NCBI GenBank assembly: GCA_937975725.1
Contig: CALJUL010000020.1
Coordinates: 18,718-82,717 of the forward strand
Direction of reading: 5' to 3'
Origin: an uncultured Pseudoxanthomonas sp.
GTDB lineage: Bacteria > Pseudomonadota > Gammaproteobacteria > Xanthomonadales > Xanthomonadaceae
DNA length: 64,000 nucleotides
Shown piece by piece: positions 17,567-25,747 of this stretch. The notes under the pieces are model-generated. The model was not told where the DNA came from. It worked only from the letters and a program-made list of their open reading frames with translations, and ran no database searches. Position numbers and translations under genes: made by a program. Within the stretch, counting starts at the first letter, position 1. Each line of letters opens with the position of its first letter.

Positions 17567-18637
17567 ATGATGACCACCTCCCTCCGTTCTCCGCCTGCCG
17601 TCCCGATGCCTGCCCCGACGCGAACAAACGATGCCTGCCTGGTGGCCGACGTGGGGGGAACCCACGCACGGATCGGGCTGGCGCACGTGGAGGAAGCGGG
17701 CGATGTGCTGGCGGAATCGCGCACCTACGCCTGCGCCGAACACGCGTCGCTGGCGGCGATCCTGGCGGATTTCGCCCGGCACTGCCGCGCGCGCCTGCCG
17801 GGCCTGCACATCGAGAACGCGGTGGTGGCCATCGCCGGCTTCCTCGAAGGCGACCGCCTGGTCAACGCCAACCTGCCGTGGCCGGTGTCGCTGCGCGGCA
17901 CCGCGGCGGAGGTGGGGCTGGCGTCGCTGCGCATCATCAACGATTTCGAAGCGGTCGCCTGCGCCATGCCGAGCGTGCAGCGCGACGCGCTGGCGCTGCT
18001 GGCCGGCGCGACCGCGGTGGACCGCTTGCAGGCGCCGGCGCTGGTGCTGGGTCCGGGCACCGGGCTGGGCGCGGCGCTGTGCCTGGACGCGCACGGCGGC
18101 GTGCTGCTGAGCGAAGCCGGCCACGCCGCGCTGCCGGCCTACGATGCGCTCCAGCTACAGGTGGCGCGGGTGCTGTCGCGGCGTTGGCCGCACCTGGACA
18201 ACGAGCGCGTGCTGTCCGGCACCGGCTTGGTCAATCTGTACGAAGCGCTGGCGGAGATCCGTGGCCTGCCCGCGCGCTGGCGGCAGGGCGCCGACATCGG
18301 ACGCGCCGCGCTGGCCGGCGGCGACGCCCTGGCCGAGGAAACCCTGACCGTCTTCTGCGACTGGATGGGCGGCCTGGTGGCCGACCTGGCATTGAGTTTC
18401 GGCGCGCGCCAGGTGTACCTGGCCGGCGGCGTCACCGGCCATATCGCGCCCTTCCTGGAGCGTGGTGGCTTCCGCCGGCGCTACGAGGCGCGTTTCGCGC
18501 AGGCCGGGCATCCGGTGGCCGCGCCGGTCTGGCGCATCGAGCACGGCCAACTCGGCCTGCTCGGTGCCGCCGCGCGCTGCCGCGGCGAGAATGCCGGGAC
18601 CGGCGCCCGCGGCGCCACCGACACGGGAACCCGATGA
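17567..18637 (+). CDS. Glucokinase-family sugar kinase
   Basis: This protein of about 356 residues belongs to the bacterial glucokinase (Glk) family. The phosphate-binding motif VADVGGTHARIG is near residue 25, INDFEAVA follows, and GPGTGLGAAL is central; no export signal is present. It lies directly between a secreted mannosidase and the GlcNAc-Asn amidase, so GlcNAc, glucose or mannose released by them are all possible substrates. Sequence does not decide, and a GlcNAc kinase role is attractive because free GlcNAc is the amidase product. Two adjacent ATGs (17567, 17570) could start it, and the N-terminal 17 residues look dispensable. The stop is one base before the next ATG. Confidence 0.82.
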   Translation: MMTTSLRSPPAVPMPAPTRTNDACLVADVGGTHARIGLAHVEEAGDVLAESRTYACAEHASLAAILADFARHCRARLPGLHIENAVVAIAGFLEGDRLVNANLPWPVSLRGTAAEVGLASLRIINDFEAVACAMPSVQRDALALLAGATAVDRLQAPALVLGPGTGLGAALCLDAHGGVLLSEAGHAALPAYDALQLQVARVLSRRWPHLDNERVLSGTGLVNLYEALAEIRGLPARWRQGADIGRAALAGGDALAEETLTVFCDWMGGLVADLALSFGARQVYLAGGVTGHIAPFLERGGFRRRYEARFAQAGHPVAAPVWRIEHGQLGLLGAAARCRGENAGTGARGATDTGTR

Positions 18638-18638
18638 C

Positions 18639-19664
18639 ATGAGCGACAGACGCGAATTCCTGCGGCAGATGACCTTGGCGACCGGCGCGCTGGCCGTGCC
18701 CGGCGCACTGGCCGCGGCGACGGCCAAGCCCGCCGCCGATGCCGCCGCCGACGGCGCGCGGGTGGTTTCCACCTGGGATTTCGGCGTGCCGGCCAACCAG
18801 GCGGCGTGGAAGACCCTGCAGGCCGGCGGCAGCGCGCTGGACGCGGTGGAGCAGGGCGCGCGCTGGGCCGAGACCGGCCTGTGCAACGCCACCGTCGGCC
18901 GCTGCGGCTATCCCGACCGCGACGGCGTGCTGACCCTGGATGCCAGCATCATGGATGGCGACGGCCGCTGCGGCGCGGTGGCCGCGCTGGAGGAGATCGA
19001 CCACCCGATCAGCGTGGCGCGCCGGGTGATGGAGAAGACCCCGCACGTGATGCTGGTGGGACAGGGCGCGCAGCAGTTCGCGGTGGAGCAGGGCTTCCGC
19101 CGGCAGCCCCTGCTGACGCCGGAAGCGGCCAAGGCCTGGGAGGAATGGAAGAAGACCTCGCAGTACCGCCCGCAGATCAACGCCGAGCGCCGTCTGCTGC
19201 CCGGCAACAGCCAGAACCACGACACCCTGGGCATGCTGGCCATCGACCGCCACGGCCGCCTGGCCGGCGCCTGCACCACCAGCGGCATGGCCTGGAAGAT
19301 GCGCGGCCGCGTGGGCGACAGCCCCATCGTCGGCGCCGGCCTGTACGTGGACAACGACGTCGGCGCGGCGACCGCTTCGGGCGTGGGCGAGGAAATGATC
19401 CGCAACGCCGCCAGCTTCCTGGTGGTGGAACTGATGCGCCAGGGTCGTTCGCCGATGGACGCCTGCCGCGAGGCCATCGACCGCGTCGTGCGCAAGCGGC
19501 CGGAAGCCAGCAAGACCTTGCAGGTCTGCTTCCTGGCGATGAACCGGCACGGCGAAGTGGGCGCGTTCGCGCTGCACCCGGGCTTCGTCTATGCCGTCTG
19601 CGACGCGCGGCGGCAGGACGCGCTGCTGGATTCGGGCGCGGTGTATCCCGGCGGGGGCGCATGA
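18639..19664 (+). CDS. N4-(beta-N-acetylglucosaminyl)-L-asparaginase (aspartylglucosaminidase), Tat-type leader
   Basis: This 341-residue Ntn-hydrolase has a twin-arginine leader (DRREFLRQM) and conserved family landmarks: NATVGRCGYPDRDGVLTLDA and the autoprocessing site NHDTLGM. The new N-terminal nucleophile after self-cleavage would be Thr196. The family splits GlcNAc-Asn, the stub left when glycan and protein have been degraded, into N-acetylglucosamine (via the glycosylamine), aspartate and ammonia. Its presence is one of the strongest signs that the locus targets N-linked glycans. Its stop overlaps the CutC start (ATGA), and the kinase stop is one base before its ATG, so the three genes form a tight operon. 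Confidence 0.92.
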   Translation: MSDRREFLRQMTLATGALAVPGALAAATAKPAADAAADGARVVSTWDFGVPANQAAWKTLQAGGSALDAVEQGARWAETGLCNATVGRCGYPDRDGVLTLDASIMDGDGRCGAVAALEEIDHPISVARRVMEKTPHVMLVGQGAQQFAVEQGFRRQPLLTPEAAKAWEEWKKTSQYRPQINAERRLLPGNSQNHDTLGMLAIDRHGRLAGACTTSGMAWKMRGRVGDSPIVGAGLYVDNDVGAATASGVGEEMIRNAASFLVVELMRQGRSPMDACREAIDRVVRKRPEASKTLQVCFLAMNRHGEVGAFALHPGFVYAVCDARRQDALLDSGAVYPGGGA

Positions 19665-20419
19665 GCACGGCCATGGCGTACACGCTGGAGATCGCCGCCG
19701 GTTCGCTGGCGTCGGCGCTGGCCGCGCAGGACGGCGGCGCCGACCGCGTGGAGCTGTGCGAAGGGCTGGAATACGGCGGCACCACGCCGTCCTACGGCAC
19801 CCTGGCGCTGGCGCGTGAGCATCTGCGCATCCCGCTGTTCGTGCTGGTGCGGCCGCGCGCGGGCGACTTCCTGTACGACGCGCGCGAAACCGAGACCATG
19901 CTGCGCGACATCGAACTGTGCGTGCGCCTGGGCTGCGACGGCGTGGTGATCGGGGCGCTGGACGCGGCCGGCGACGTGGACCAGGCGCTATGCCGCACGC
20001 TGATGGCGGCGGCGGGCGCATTGCAAGTGACCTTCCACCGCGCCTTCGACGCCGCGCGTGATCCGGCGCAGGCGCTGGAGCGGATCGCTGCGCTGGGCTG
20101 CCGGCGCGTGCTGACCTCGGGCGGTCGCGCGAGCGCGCCGGAAGCCGCGGCGGCGCTGGCCGGCTTCGTGCGGCAGGCCGCCGGCCGGCTGTCGGTCATG
20201 CCGGGCGCGGGTATCGACGCCGGCAACGTCGCGGCCTTGGTGCGGGCCACCGGCGCGCGCGAATTCCATGCCTCCGCCAAGGCGCCGCGCACCTCGGCCA
20301 TGCGCTTCCGCAACGACGCCCTGGCCGGGCTGGCGCCGGACTGGCAGCAGACCGATCCGGCGCGCGTGCGCGCGCTGCGCACGGCGCTGGACGCGCTGGC
20401 GCAGGCGGGGTCGCCGTGA
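19661..20419 (+). CDS. cutC: CutC family TIM-barrel protein
   Basis: This 252-residue cytoplasmic protein has the CutC signatures: DRVELCEGLEYGGTTPS near the N-terminus, LFVLVRPRAGDF, VTFHRAFD and the C-terminal FHASAK. CutC was named for copper tolerance, but the family is a TIM-barrel and its biochemical role is unsettled. Here the gene is coupled by an ATGA overlap to the aspartylglucosaminidase inside a glycan operon, which argues for a sugar-related function. The ATG at 19661 is chosen for the overlap; a second in-frame ATG lies four codons on. Confidence 0.87.
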   Translation: MSTAMAYTLEIAAGSLASALAAQDGGADRVELCEGLEYGGTTPSYGTLALAREHLRIPLFVLVRPRAGDFLYDARETETMLRDIELCVRLGCDGVVIGALDAAGDVDQALCRTLMAAAGALQVTFHRAFDAARDPAQALERIAALGCRRVLTSGGRASAPEAAAALAGFVRQAAGRLSVMPGAGIDAGNVAALVRATGAREFHASAKAPRTSAMRFRNDALAGLAPDWQQTDPARVRALRTALDALAQAGSP

Positions 20420-20501
20420 CGGCGCGCGCGCCTGCGGCCATGCGCCGGGACGCGCGGCGTTGCTGCGCCGCAGAATGCGCGCCGCGCCCTATTGTGGTCT
20501 A

Positions 20502-20516
20502 TTTGGATCGATCAAA
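20502..20516. promoter_or_regulatory. LacI-type operator candidate (imperfect palindrome with central CG)
   Basis: TTTGGATCGATCAAA is an imperfect palindrome around a central CG, the usual form of LacI-family operators. It overlaps a weak promoter-like pair (TTGTGG at 20492-20497 and AAAAAT at 20514-20519). The LacI-family gene begins 374 bases downstream, so autoregulation of the mannose module is plausible. Confidence 0.4.
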
Positions 20517-20525
20517 AATGGTGGT

Positions 20526-20684
20526 TTTCAACCTGTCGCGAATCGTGGCCCGGCTGCGCACGGCATCGGCCCCGGCCATCGCGATGGCGGGCGGAACCGC
20601 CGGTTTTTCTTCCCGTGATGTCTCTCCCACCTCGTAAGAGGTCGCAGCATGGGAAAGGTCCGGCGCAGGCCGGACCTTCTTTTA
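20526..20684 (+). ncRNA. Candidate small RNA or attenuated leader
   Basis: If transcription starts about 7 bases after the AAAAAT box, the first strong intrinsic terminator (20655-20684) would release an RNA of about 160 nt. A weaker hairpin followed by five Ts occurs on the way (20590-20608). It could equally be the 5' leader of the LacI operon with conditional termination. This rests only on promoter, operator and terminator spacing. Confidence 0.25.
20655..20684 (+). terminator. Intrinsic terminator
   Basis: A perfect 10-bp stem (AAGGTCCGGC with GCCGGACCTT) around a GCAG loop is followed directly by CTTTTA. It would end transcripts from the GH92-kinase-amidase-CutC operon or a short RNA that starts near 20526. 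Confidence 0.75.
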
Positions 20685-20889
20685 CACCCGCCGCGCCGGC
20701 AGGGATGCCGCCGCGCATGCGCGCCGCCCGCCGGGGCGCACGCCGACCGGAGCCTAGCCGTATGACCCGGATGCACCCGCCCCGCCTTCGCCTCCCGGCC
20801 GCACCGCGTGTGCCGGCCGTGTGCATGGCCGCGGCGGTGCACGGAGGATCGGACAGGCTGCGCCGACCCGGGGGAACGAGGTCGGCGCA

Positions 20890-22026
20890 ATGAGCCAGAA
20901 GCGTTCGTCTTCCAGCAGGACGCGCCGCGCCGCGCAGGCGGAGAACGGCGACAAGCCGCAGGCCGAGGCGCCGGCGCCGCGCAAGGCGGCGCGAAAGGAA
21001 TCCGGCGCGCGCCACAACGTCACTGTCTCGGACATCGCCCACGCCATCGGCGTGTCGCGGGCCACGGTGTCGCTGGTGCTGCGCGGCAGCCCGCTGGTGC
21101 ACGCCGATACGCGCGCGCGGGTGGAAGCCGAGCTCAAGCGCCAGGGCTACGTCTACAACCGCGCCGCGGCCAACCTGCGCCGGCGCACGTCCTCCAGCGT
21201 GGCACTGGTCATCAACGATCTGTCCAACCCGTTCTTCGCCGAGTTCGCCGCGGGCGTGGACGAAGCGCTGGGCGAGCGGGGCTACGTCACCCTGCTGGGC
21301 AGCACCGGCGAATCGCCGCAGCGCCAGCAGGCGGTGCTGGCGTCGCTGATGGAGCACACGCCCGCCGGGGTGATCCTGTCGCCGGCCGAAGGCAGCGACG
21401 CAGCGGCGCTGCGCCCCATCCTGGGTCTGCGCAGCCACGTGCTGCTGTTCAACCGCGAACTCGAAGGCGCCGAGGAATGGGATTTCCTGGCGCTGGACAA
21501 CGAGCGCGGCGCGCGCCTGGCGACCGAGCACCTGATCGGCTTGGGACACCGGCGCATCGCCTTCTTCGGCGGCCACGCCGCATCCAGTTCCTGCCGCCAG
21601 CGGCGCGCCGGCTTCGCCGAGGCCATGGCCGGCGCGGGCCTGGCGGTGGAGCCGCACTGGCTCATCGAATCGGCGCCCAACCGGCTGGAAGCGGCGGCGC
21701 GCACGGCCGAACTGTTCGGCGAGGGCGCCAGCCCCACCGCGGCGGTCTGCTACAACGACACCGTCGCGCTGGGCCTGATGCTGGGCCTGGCTTCGCGCGG
21801 TATCCAGCCCGGCAAGGGCTTCGCCGTCACCGGCTTCGACGACATTCCCGAGGCGGCCGTCAGCATGCCCACGCTCACCACGCTGTCGGTGGCCCCGCGC
21901 GAGCGCGGGCGCCAGGCCGCGGCGTTGCTGCTGGAGCGCGTGGCCCGGCCCGACGCGCCGGCCACGCGCACGGTGGCGCCGGTGTCGCTGTGCGTCCGCG
22001 AAAGCAGCGGGACCGCGCGCACGTGA
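20890..22026 (+). CDS. LacI-family transcriptional regulator of the mannose module
   Basis: This 378-residue repressor-type protein has an unusually long charged, alanine-rich N-terminal extension (about 42 residues). The LacI helix-turn-helix follows (VTVSDIAHAIGVSRATVSLVLRG, residues about 43-65), then a periplasmic-binding-like sugar domain starting SVALVINDLSNPFF. It probably controls the following permease, kinase and isomerase genes and may sense mannose or fructose; the ligand is inferred from neighbours only. The ATG at 20890 is the first with plausible context, but a start after the extension cannot be excluded. Confidence 0.88.
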   Translation: MSQKRSSSSRTRRAAQAENGDKPQAEAPAPRKAARKESGARHNVTVSDIAHAIGVSRATVSLVLRGSPLVHADTRARVEAELKRQGYVYNRAAANLRRRTSSSVALVINDLSNPFFAEFAAGVDEALGERGYVTLLGSTGESPQRQQAVLASLMEHTPAGVILSPAEGSDAAALRPILGLRSHVLLFNRELEGAEEWDFLALDNERGARLATEHLIGLGHRRIAFFGGHAASSSCRQRRAGFAEAMAGAGLAVEPHWLIESAPNRLEAAARTAELFGEGASPTAAVCYNDTVALGLMLGLASRGIQPGKGFAVTGFDDIPEAAVSMPTLTTLSVAPRERGRQAAALLLERVARPDAPATRTVAPVSLCVRESSGTART

Positions 22027-22074
22027 CCCATTCCCTCCTTCCCCGTTCCCACGCAGCCTGAGGCGCACGACCGC

Positions 22075-23388
22075 ATGCCCATCGCATCGCCCACTCCCTC
22101 CACGACGCCTTCCGCGACCGGCCCGGCGACCACGCCGCGCGCGGCGCTGGCGGTGGTCACCACCATTTTCTTCATGTGGGGGTTCCTGACCTGCCTCAAC
22201 GACATCCTGATCCCGCACCTGAAGGCGGTGTTCGAGCTGAACTTCGCCCGCGCGATGCTGGTGCAGTTCACCTTCTTCGGCGCGTATTTCCTGATGTCGC
22301 TGCCGGCCGGGCGGCTGGTCGCGCACCTGGGCTACAAGAAGGGCATCGTGGCCGGGCTGGCGATCGCCGGCGTCGGCGCGCTGGGCTTCTGGCCGGCGGC
22401 CGAGCTGCGCGTGTACGAAGCCTTCCTCGGCGCGCTGTTCGTGCTGGCCACCGGCATCACGGTGCTGCAGGTGGCGGCCAATCCCTACGTCGCGCTGCTG
22501 GGGCCGGAGCAGACCAGCTCCAGCCGGCTGACCCTGGCGCAGGCGCTGAACTCGCTGGGCACGGCGATCGCGCCGCTGTTCGGCGGCCTGCTGATCCTGG
22601 GCAACACGGTCAAGAGCGCCGACGAACTGGCGCGGCTGCCGGAGGCCGAGCAGCTCGCCTACCGCGTGCAGGAGGCGCAGGCGGTGCAGGGGCCGTACGT
22701 GGGGCTGGCGGTGGTGCTGTTCCTGCTGGCGGTGTTCGTGCTGCTGTTCCGCCTGCCATCGCTGCGCGAGACCACCGAGCAGGCCGACGCCGCGCCGCAC
22801 ACGCTGGGCGACGCGCTGCGCCACCGCCACGTGCGCTACGGCGTGCTGGCGATCTTCTTCTACGTCGGCGCGGAAGTGGCGGTGGGCAGCTTCCTGGTCA
22901 ACTACCTGTCGATGCCGTCCATCGGCGGCTTCAGCGAGCAGGAAGCCTCGCACTACGTGGCGGCCTACTGGACGCTGGCGATGGTGGGCCGCTTCGCTGG
23001 CTCGGCGATCATGGTGCGCTTCCCGCCGCGGCGGCTGCTGACGCTGTTCGCCGCGGCCAACGTGCTGCTGCTGGCGGCCACGCTGCTGAGCGAGGGCAGG
23101 CTGGCGATGTACGCGGTGGTGGCGGTGGGGCTGTTCAACTCGATCATGTTCCCCACCATCTTCGCGCTGAGCATCGAGCGCCTGGGCGCGCTGACCAACA
23201 AGGCGTCCAGCCTGCTGATCATGGCCATCGTCGGCGGCGCGGTGGTGCCCTACCTGCAAGGCCTGCTGGCCGACCGCATCGGCCTGCAGGTGTCCTTCCT
23301 GCTGCCGCTGCTGTGCTACGGCTACATCATCTTCTACGGCGTGTCGGGCTCGCGGCCCGACCCGTCACGGGCGCTCGGAAAGGAGTAA
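22075..23388 (+). CDS. FucP/GluP-type sugar:proton symporter (MFS)
   Basis: This 437-residue inner-membrane protein has 12 predicted hydrophobic segments and the FucP hallmark FFMWGFLTCLNDIL at residues about 32-45. QVAANPYVALLGP and AQALNSLGTAIAPLFGG are also typical of FHS-family sugar transporters (fucose, glucose, galactose, mannose). The first 20 residues are Ser/Thr/Pro-rich and cytoplasmic. Fructokinase and mannose isomerase lie immediately downstream, 6 bases away and then overlapping, so D-mannose is the most likely substrate; fucose remains possible because the locus releases it too. Confidence 0.88.
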   Translation: MPIASPTPSTTPSATGPATTPRAALAVVTTIFFMWGFLTCLNDILIPHLKAVFELNFARAMLVQFTFFGAYFLMSLPAGRLVAHLGYKKGIVAGLAIAGVGALGFWPAAELRVYEAFLGALFVLATGITVLQVAANPYVALLGPEQTSSSRLTLAQALNSLGTAIAPLFGGLLILGNTVKSADELARLPEAEQLAYRVQEAQAVQGPYVGLAVVLFLLAVFVLLFRLPSLRETTEQADAAPHTLGDALRHRHVRYGVLAIFFYVGAEVAVGSFLVNYLSMPSIGGFSEQEASHYVAAYWTLAMVGRFAGSAIMVRFPPRRLLTLFAAANVLLLAATLLSEGRLAMYAVVAVGLFNSIMFPTIFALSIERLGALTNKASSLLIMAIVGGAVVPYLQGLLADRIGLQVSFLLPLLCYGYIIFYGVSGSRPDPSRALGKE

Positions 23389-23394
23389 GGCGCG

Positions 23395-24399
23395 ATGTCC
23401 AAGATCGTCTGTTTCGGCGAAGCCCTGATCGACATGCTGGCGCAGCCGCCGGCCACGCCGGACGCGCCGCGCGCCTTCCTGCAGTACGCGGGTGGCGCGC
23501 CGGCCAACGTGGCGGTGGCGGTGGCGCGGCTGGGCGGCGACGCGCATTTCGCTGGCATGCTGGGGCGCGACATGTTCGGCGACTTCCTGCACGAGAGCTT
23601 CCGCGCCGCGGGCGTGGCGGTGGACTGCATCGTGCGCACCGACCAGGCCAAGACCGCGCTGGCGTTCGTGGCGCTGGACGCCGCCGGCGAGCGCAGCTTC
23701 AGCTTCTACCGGCCGCCGGCGGCGGACCTGCTGTTCCGCGCCGAGCACTTCCGGCCGGGCTGCTTCGCCGGCACCGGCAGCTTCCACGTCTGCTCCAACA
23801 GCCTGACCGAGGAAGCGGTCGCCGCCGCCACGTTTGATGGCATGCGGCGCGCGCGCGAGGCCGGCGCCGTGGTCAGCGTGGACCTCAACCTGCGGCCGGC
23901 GCTGTGGCCGGCCGGCGAGGATCCCTCGCCGCGGTTGTGGCAGGCGTTGGCGCATGCCGACCTGGTGAAGCTGTCGCAGGAGGAACTGGACTACCTGGCG
24001 CGTCCGCTGGGCGGCGGCGCGGAAGGCGCGGCGCGGGTGCGCGAGCGCGTGTTCGAGGGATGCGCGCAGTTGCTGGTGGTCACCGACGGCGCCGCGCCCG
24101 TGCGCTGGCAGACCCGCCAGGCCGGCGGTGAAGTGGCCGGCTTCCGCGTGGAGGCGCGCGACACCACCGCCGCGGGCGACGCCTTCGTCGGCGGCCTGCT
24201 GTTCCGCATGGGCGAGGTCGGCGGCAGCGGCCGCGGGTTCGCCGCGTTCTGCCGCGACGAGCACGCCATCGTCGAAGCCATCCGCTTTGGCGCGGCCGCC
24301 GGCGCCTTCGCGGTGACGCGCAAGGGCGCGTTCGCCGCCATGCCGAGCCTCGACGACGTCCACCATCTCCTGCAGGAGCAGACCGAACATGTCGCCTGA
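23395..24399 (+). CDS. Fructokinase, PfkB family
   Basis: This 334-residue cytoplasmic kinase has both ribokinase-family signatures: GGAPANVAVAVARLGG near residue 38 and DTTAAGDAFVGG with the catalytic base Asp262. KIVCFGEALIDM at the N-terminus is the classic start. With the next gene it would convert mannose through fructose to fructose 6-phosphate. AAGGAG lies 11 bases before the ATG. The mannose isomerase gene starts inside its last codons, with an 11-base overlap. Confidence 0.88.
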   Translation: MSKIVCFGEALIDMLAQPPATPDAPRAFLQYAGGAPANVAVAVARLGGDAHFAGMLGRDMFGDFLHESFRAAGVAVDCIVRTDQAKTALAFVALDAAGERSFSFYRPPAADLLFRAEHFRPGCFAGTGSFHVCSNSLTEEAVAAATFDGMRRAREAGAVVSVDLNLRPALWPAGEDPSPRLWQALAHADLVKLSQEELDYLARPLGGGAEGAARVRERVFEGCAQLLVVTDGAAPVRWQTRQAGGEVAGFRVEARDTTAAGDAFVGGLLFRMGEVGGSGRGFAAFCRDEHAIVEAIRFGAAAGAFAVTRKGAFAAMPSLDDVHHLLQEQTEHVA

Positions 24400-25666
24400 A
24401 ACCACGCCCGATTTCCGTTCGCCGCACTTCCTGCGCGCGCACATCGCCGACACCATGGCGTTCTACCACCCGCGCTGCATCGATCCAGCGGGCGGGTTCT
24501 TCCACTATTACAAGGACGACGGCACGGTCTACGACGCCGGCCACCGTCACCTGGTCAGCAGTACGCGCTTCGTCTTCAACTACGCGATGGCCTACCGCGA
24601 GTTCGGCAATGCCGAATACCTGGACGCGGTGAAGCACGGCCTGCGCTACCTGCGCGACGTGCATCGCAATCCCGCCACCGGCGGTTACGCCTGGACGCTG
24701 CGCGACGGTGCGGTCGAAGACGACACGAACCACTGCTACGGCGTGGCCTTCGTGCTGCTGGCGTACTCGTGCGGGCTGAAGGCCGGCATCGAGGAAGCGC
24801 GCGGCTGGATGGACGAGACCTGGGAACTGCTGGAGCGGCGCTTCTGGGAAGCGGAGCACGGTCTGTACAAGGACGAGGCCGACGCGCAGTGGAACTTCAG
24901 CGGCTACCGCGGCCAGAACGCCAACATGCACATGTGCGAGGCGATGCTGGCGGCGTTCGAAGCCAGCGGTGAGCGACGCTACCAGGAGCGCGCGCTGCAC
25001 CTGGCCGACACCATGACCCGCCGCCAGGCGGCCAAGGCCGGCGGCCTGGTGTGGGAGCACTACGACACGGGCTGGAACATCGACTGGACCTACCACCTGG
25101 ACGATCCCAAGCACCTGTTCCGGCCGTGGGGCTTCCAGCCCGGCCACCAGACCGAGTGGGCCAAGCTGCTGCTGATCCTGGACCGCCACGTCGATGCCGA
25201 TTGGCTGCTGCCGACCGCGCGTCGCCTGTTCGACACTGCGGTCGCGCGCTCATGGGACGAGGCGCGCGGCGGCCTGTACTACGGCTTCGCCCCGGCCGGC
25301 CTGTGGCAGGCGCTGAACGAGGGCCGGGCGCCGGACAGCGTGGCGACGGAGGGCTGCGCCCCGGCGGACGGGCCCGCGGACGTCTGCGACGACGACAAGT
25401 ATTTCTGGGTGCAGGCCGAATCGCTGGCCGCCGCCGCGCTGCTGGCCGCGCGCACCGGCGACGATGCGTACTGGGGCTGGTACGACCGGCTGTGGGCGTA
25501 TTCGTGGCAGCACATGGTCGATCACCGCTACGGCGCGTGGTACCGCATCCTCGATGCGGACAACCGCAAGTACGACGACGAGAAGAGCCCGGCCGGCAAG
25601 ACCGACTACCACACCATGGGCGCCTGCCACGAAGTGCTCAATGTGGTGCGCCCCAGCGGCGCCTGA
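24389..25666 (+). CDS. D-mannose isomerase, AGE (N-acylglucosamine 2-epimerase) family
   Basis: This 425-residue protein has the (alpha/alpha)6-barrel pattern of the AGE family: RHLVSSTRFVFNYAMAYR, NMHMCEAMLAAFEAS, GHQTEWAKLLL and DYHTMGACHEVLNV, which hold the conserved active-site histidines. Length and motifs fit YihS/mannose-isomerase members better than renin-binding GlcNAc epimerases. With the preceding fructokinase it gives the mannose-fructose-fructose 6-phosphate route known from other proteobacteria, fed by the secreted mannosidase. It is the last intact gene of the LacI-permease-kinase-isomerase operon. Confidence 0.85.
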   Translation: MSPETTPDFRSPHFLRAHIADTMAFYHPRCIDPAGGFFHYYKDDGTVYDAGHRHLVSSTRFVFNYAMAYREFGNAEYLDAVKHGLRYLRDVHRNPATGGYAWTLRDGAVEDDTNHCYGVAFVLLAYSCGLKAGIEEARGWMDETWELLERRFWEAEHGLYKDEADAQWNFSGYRGQNANMHMCEAMLAAFEASGERRYQERALHLADTMTRRQAAKAGGLVWEHYDTGWNIDWTYHLDDPKHLFRPWGFQPGHQTEWAKLLLILDRHVDADWLLPTARRLFDTAVARSWDEARGGLYYGFAPAGLWQALNEGRAPDSVATEGCAPADGPADVCDDDKYFWVQAESLAAAALLAARTGDDAYWGWYDRLWAYSWQHMVDHRYGAWYRILDADNRKYDDEKSPAGKTDYHTMGACHEVLNVVRPSGA

Positions 25667-25747
25667 GCCCCGAGTCCCCGCGCGCGCCGGCAGCGCAATG
25701 CCGGCGCGGCGCTTCGCCCCGGCCACCCGACTGCCGTGCCCGCCGCC

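Larger units (their letters stand above)
20420..20889. other. Intergenic region with operator-like palindrome, possible small RNA and terminator
   Basis: This 470-base gap lies between CutC and the LacI regulator. An AT-rich patch (20491-20520) includes a LacI-type palindrome and possible promoter elements. A stem with a T-rich tail closes at 20684. The remaining part up to 20889 has no clear structure and no supported gene. Confidence 0.6.

Noticed and set aside
20512..23259. Minus-strand frame of about 915 codons across LacI and permease genes
   Set aside because: Glutamine/arginine/histidine-rich shadow of real plus-strand genes with clear domains.
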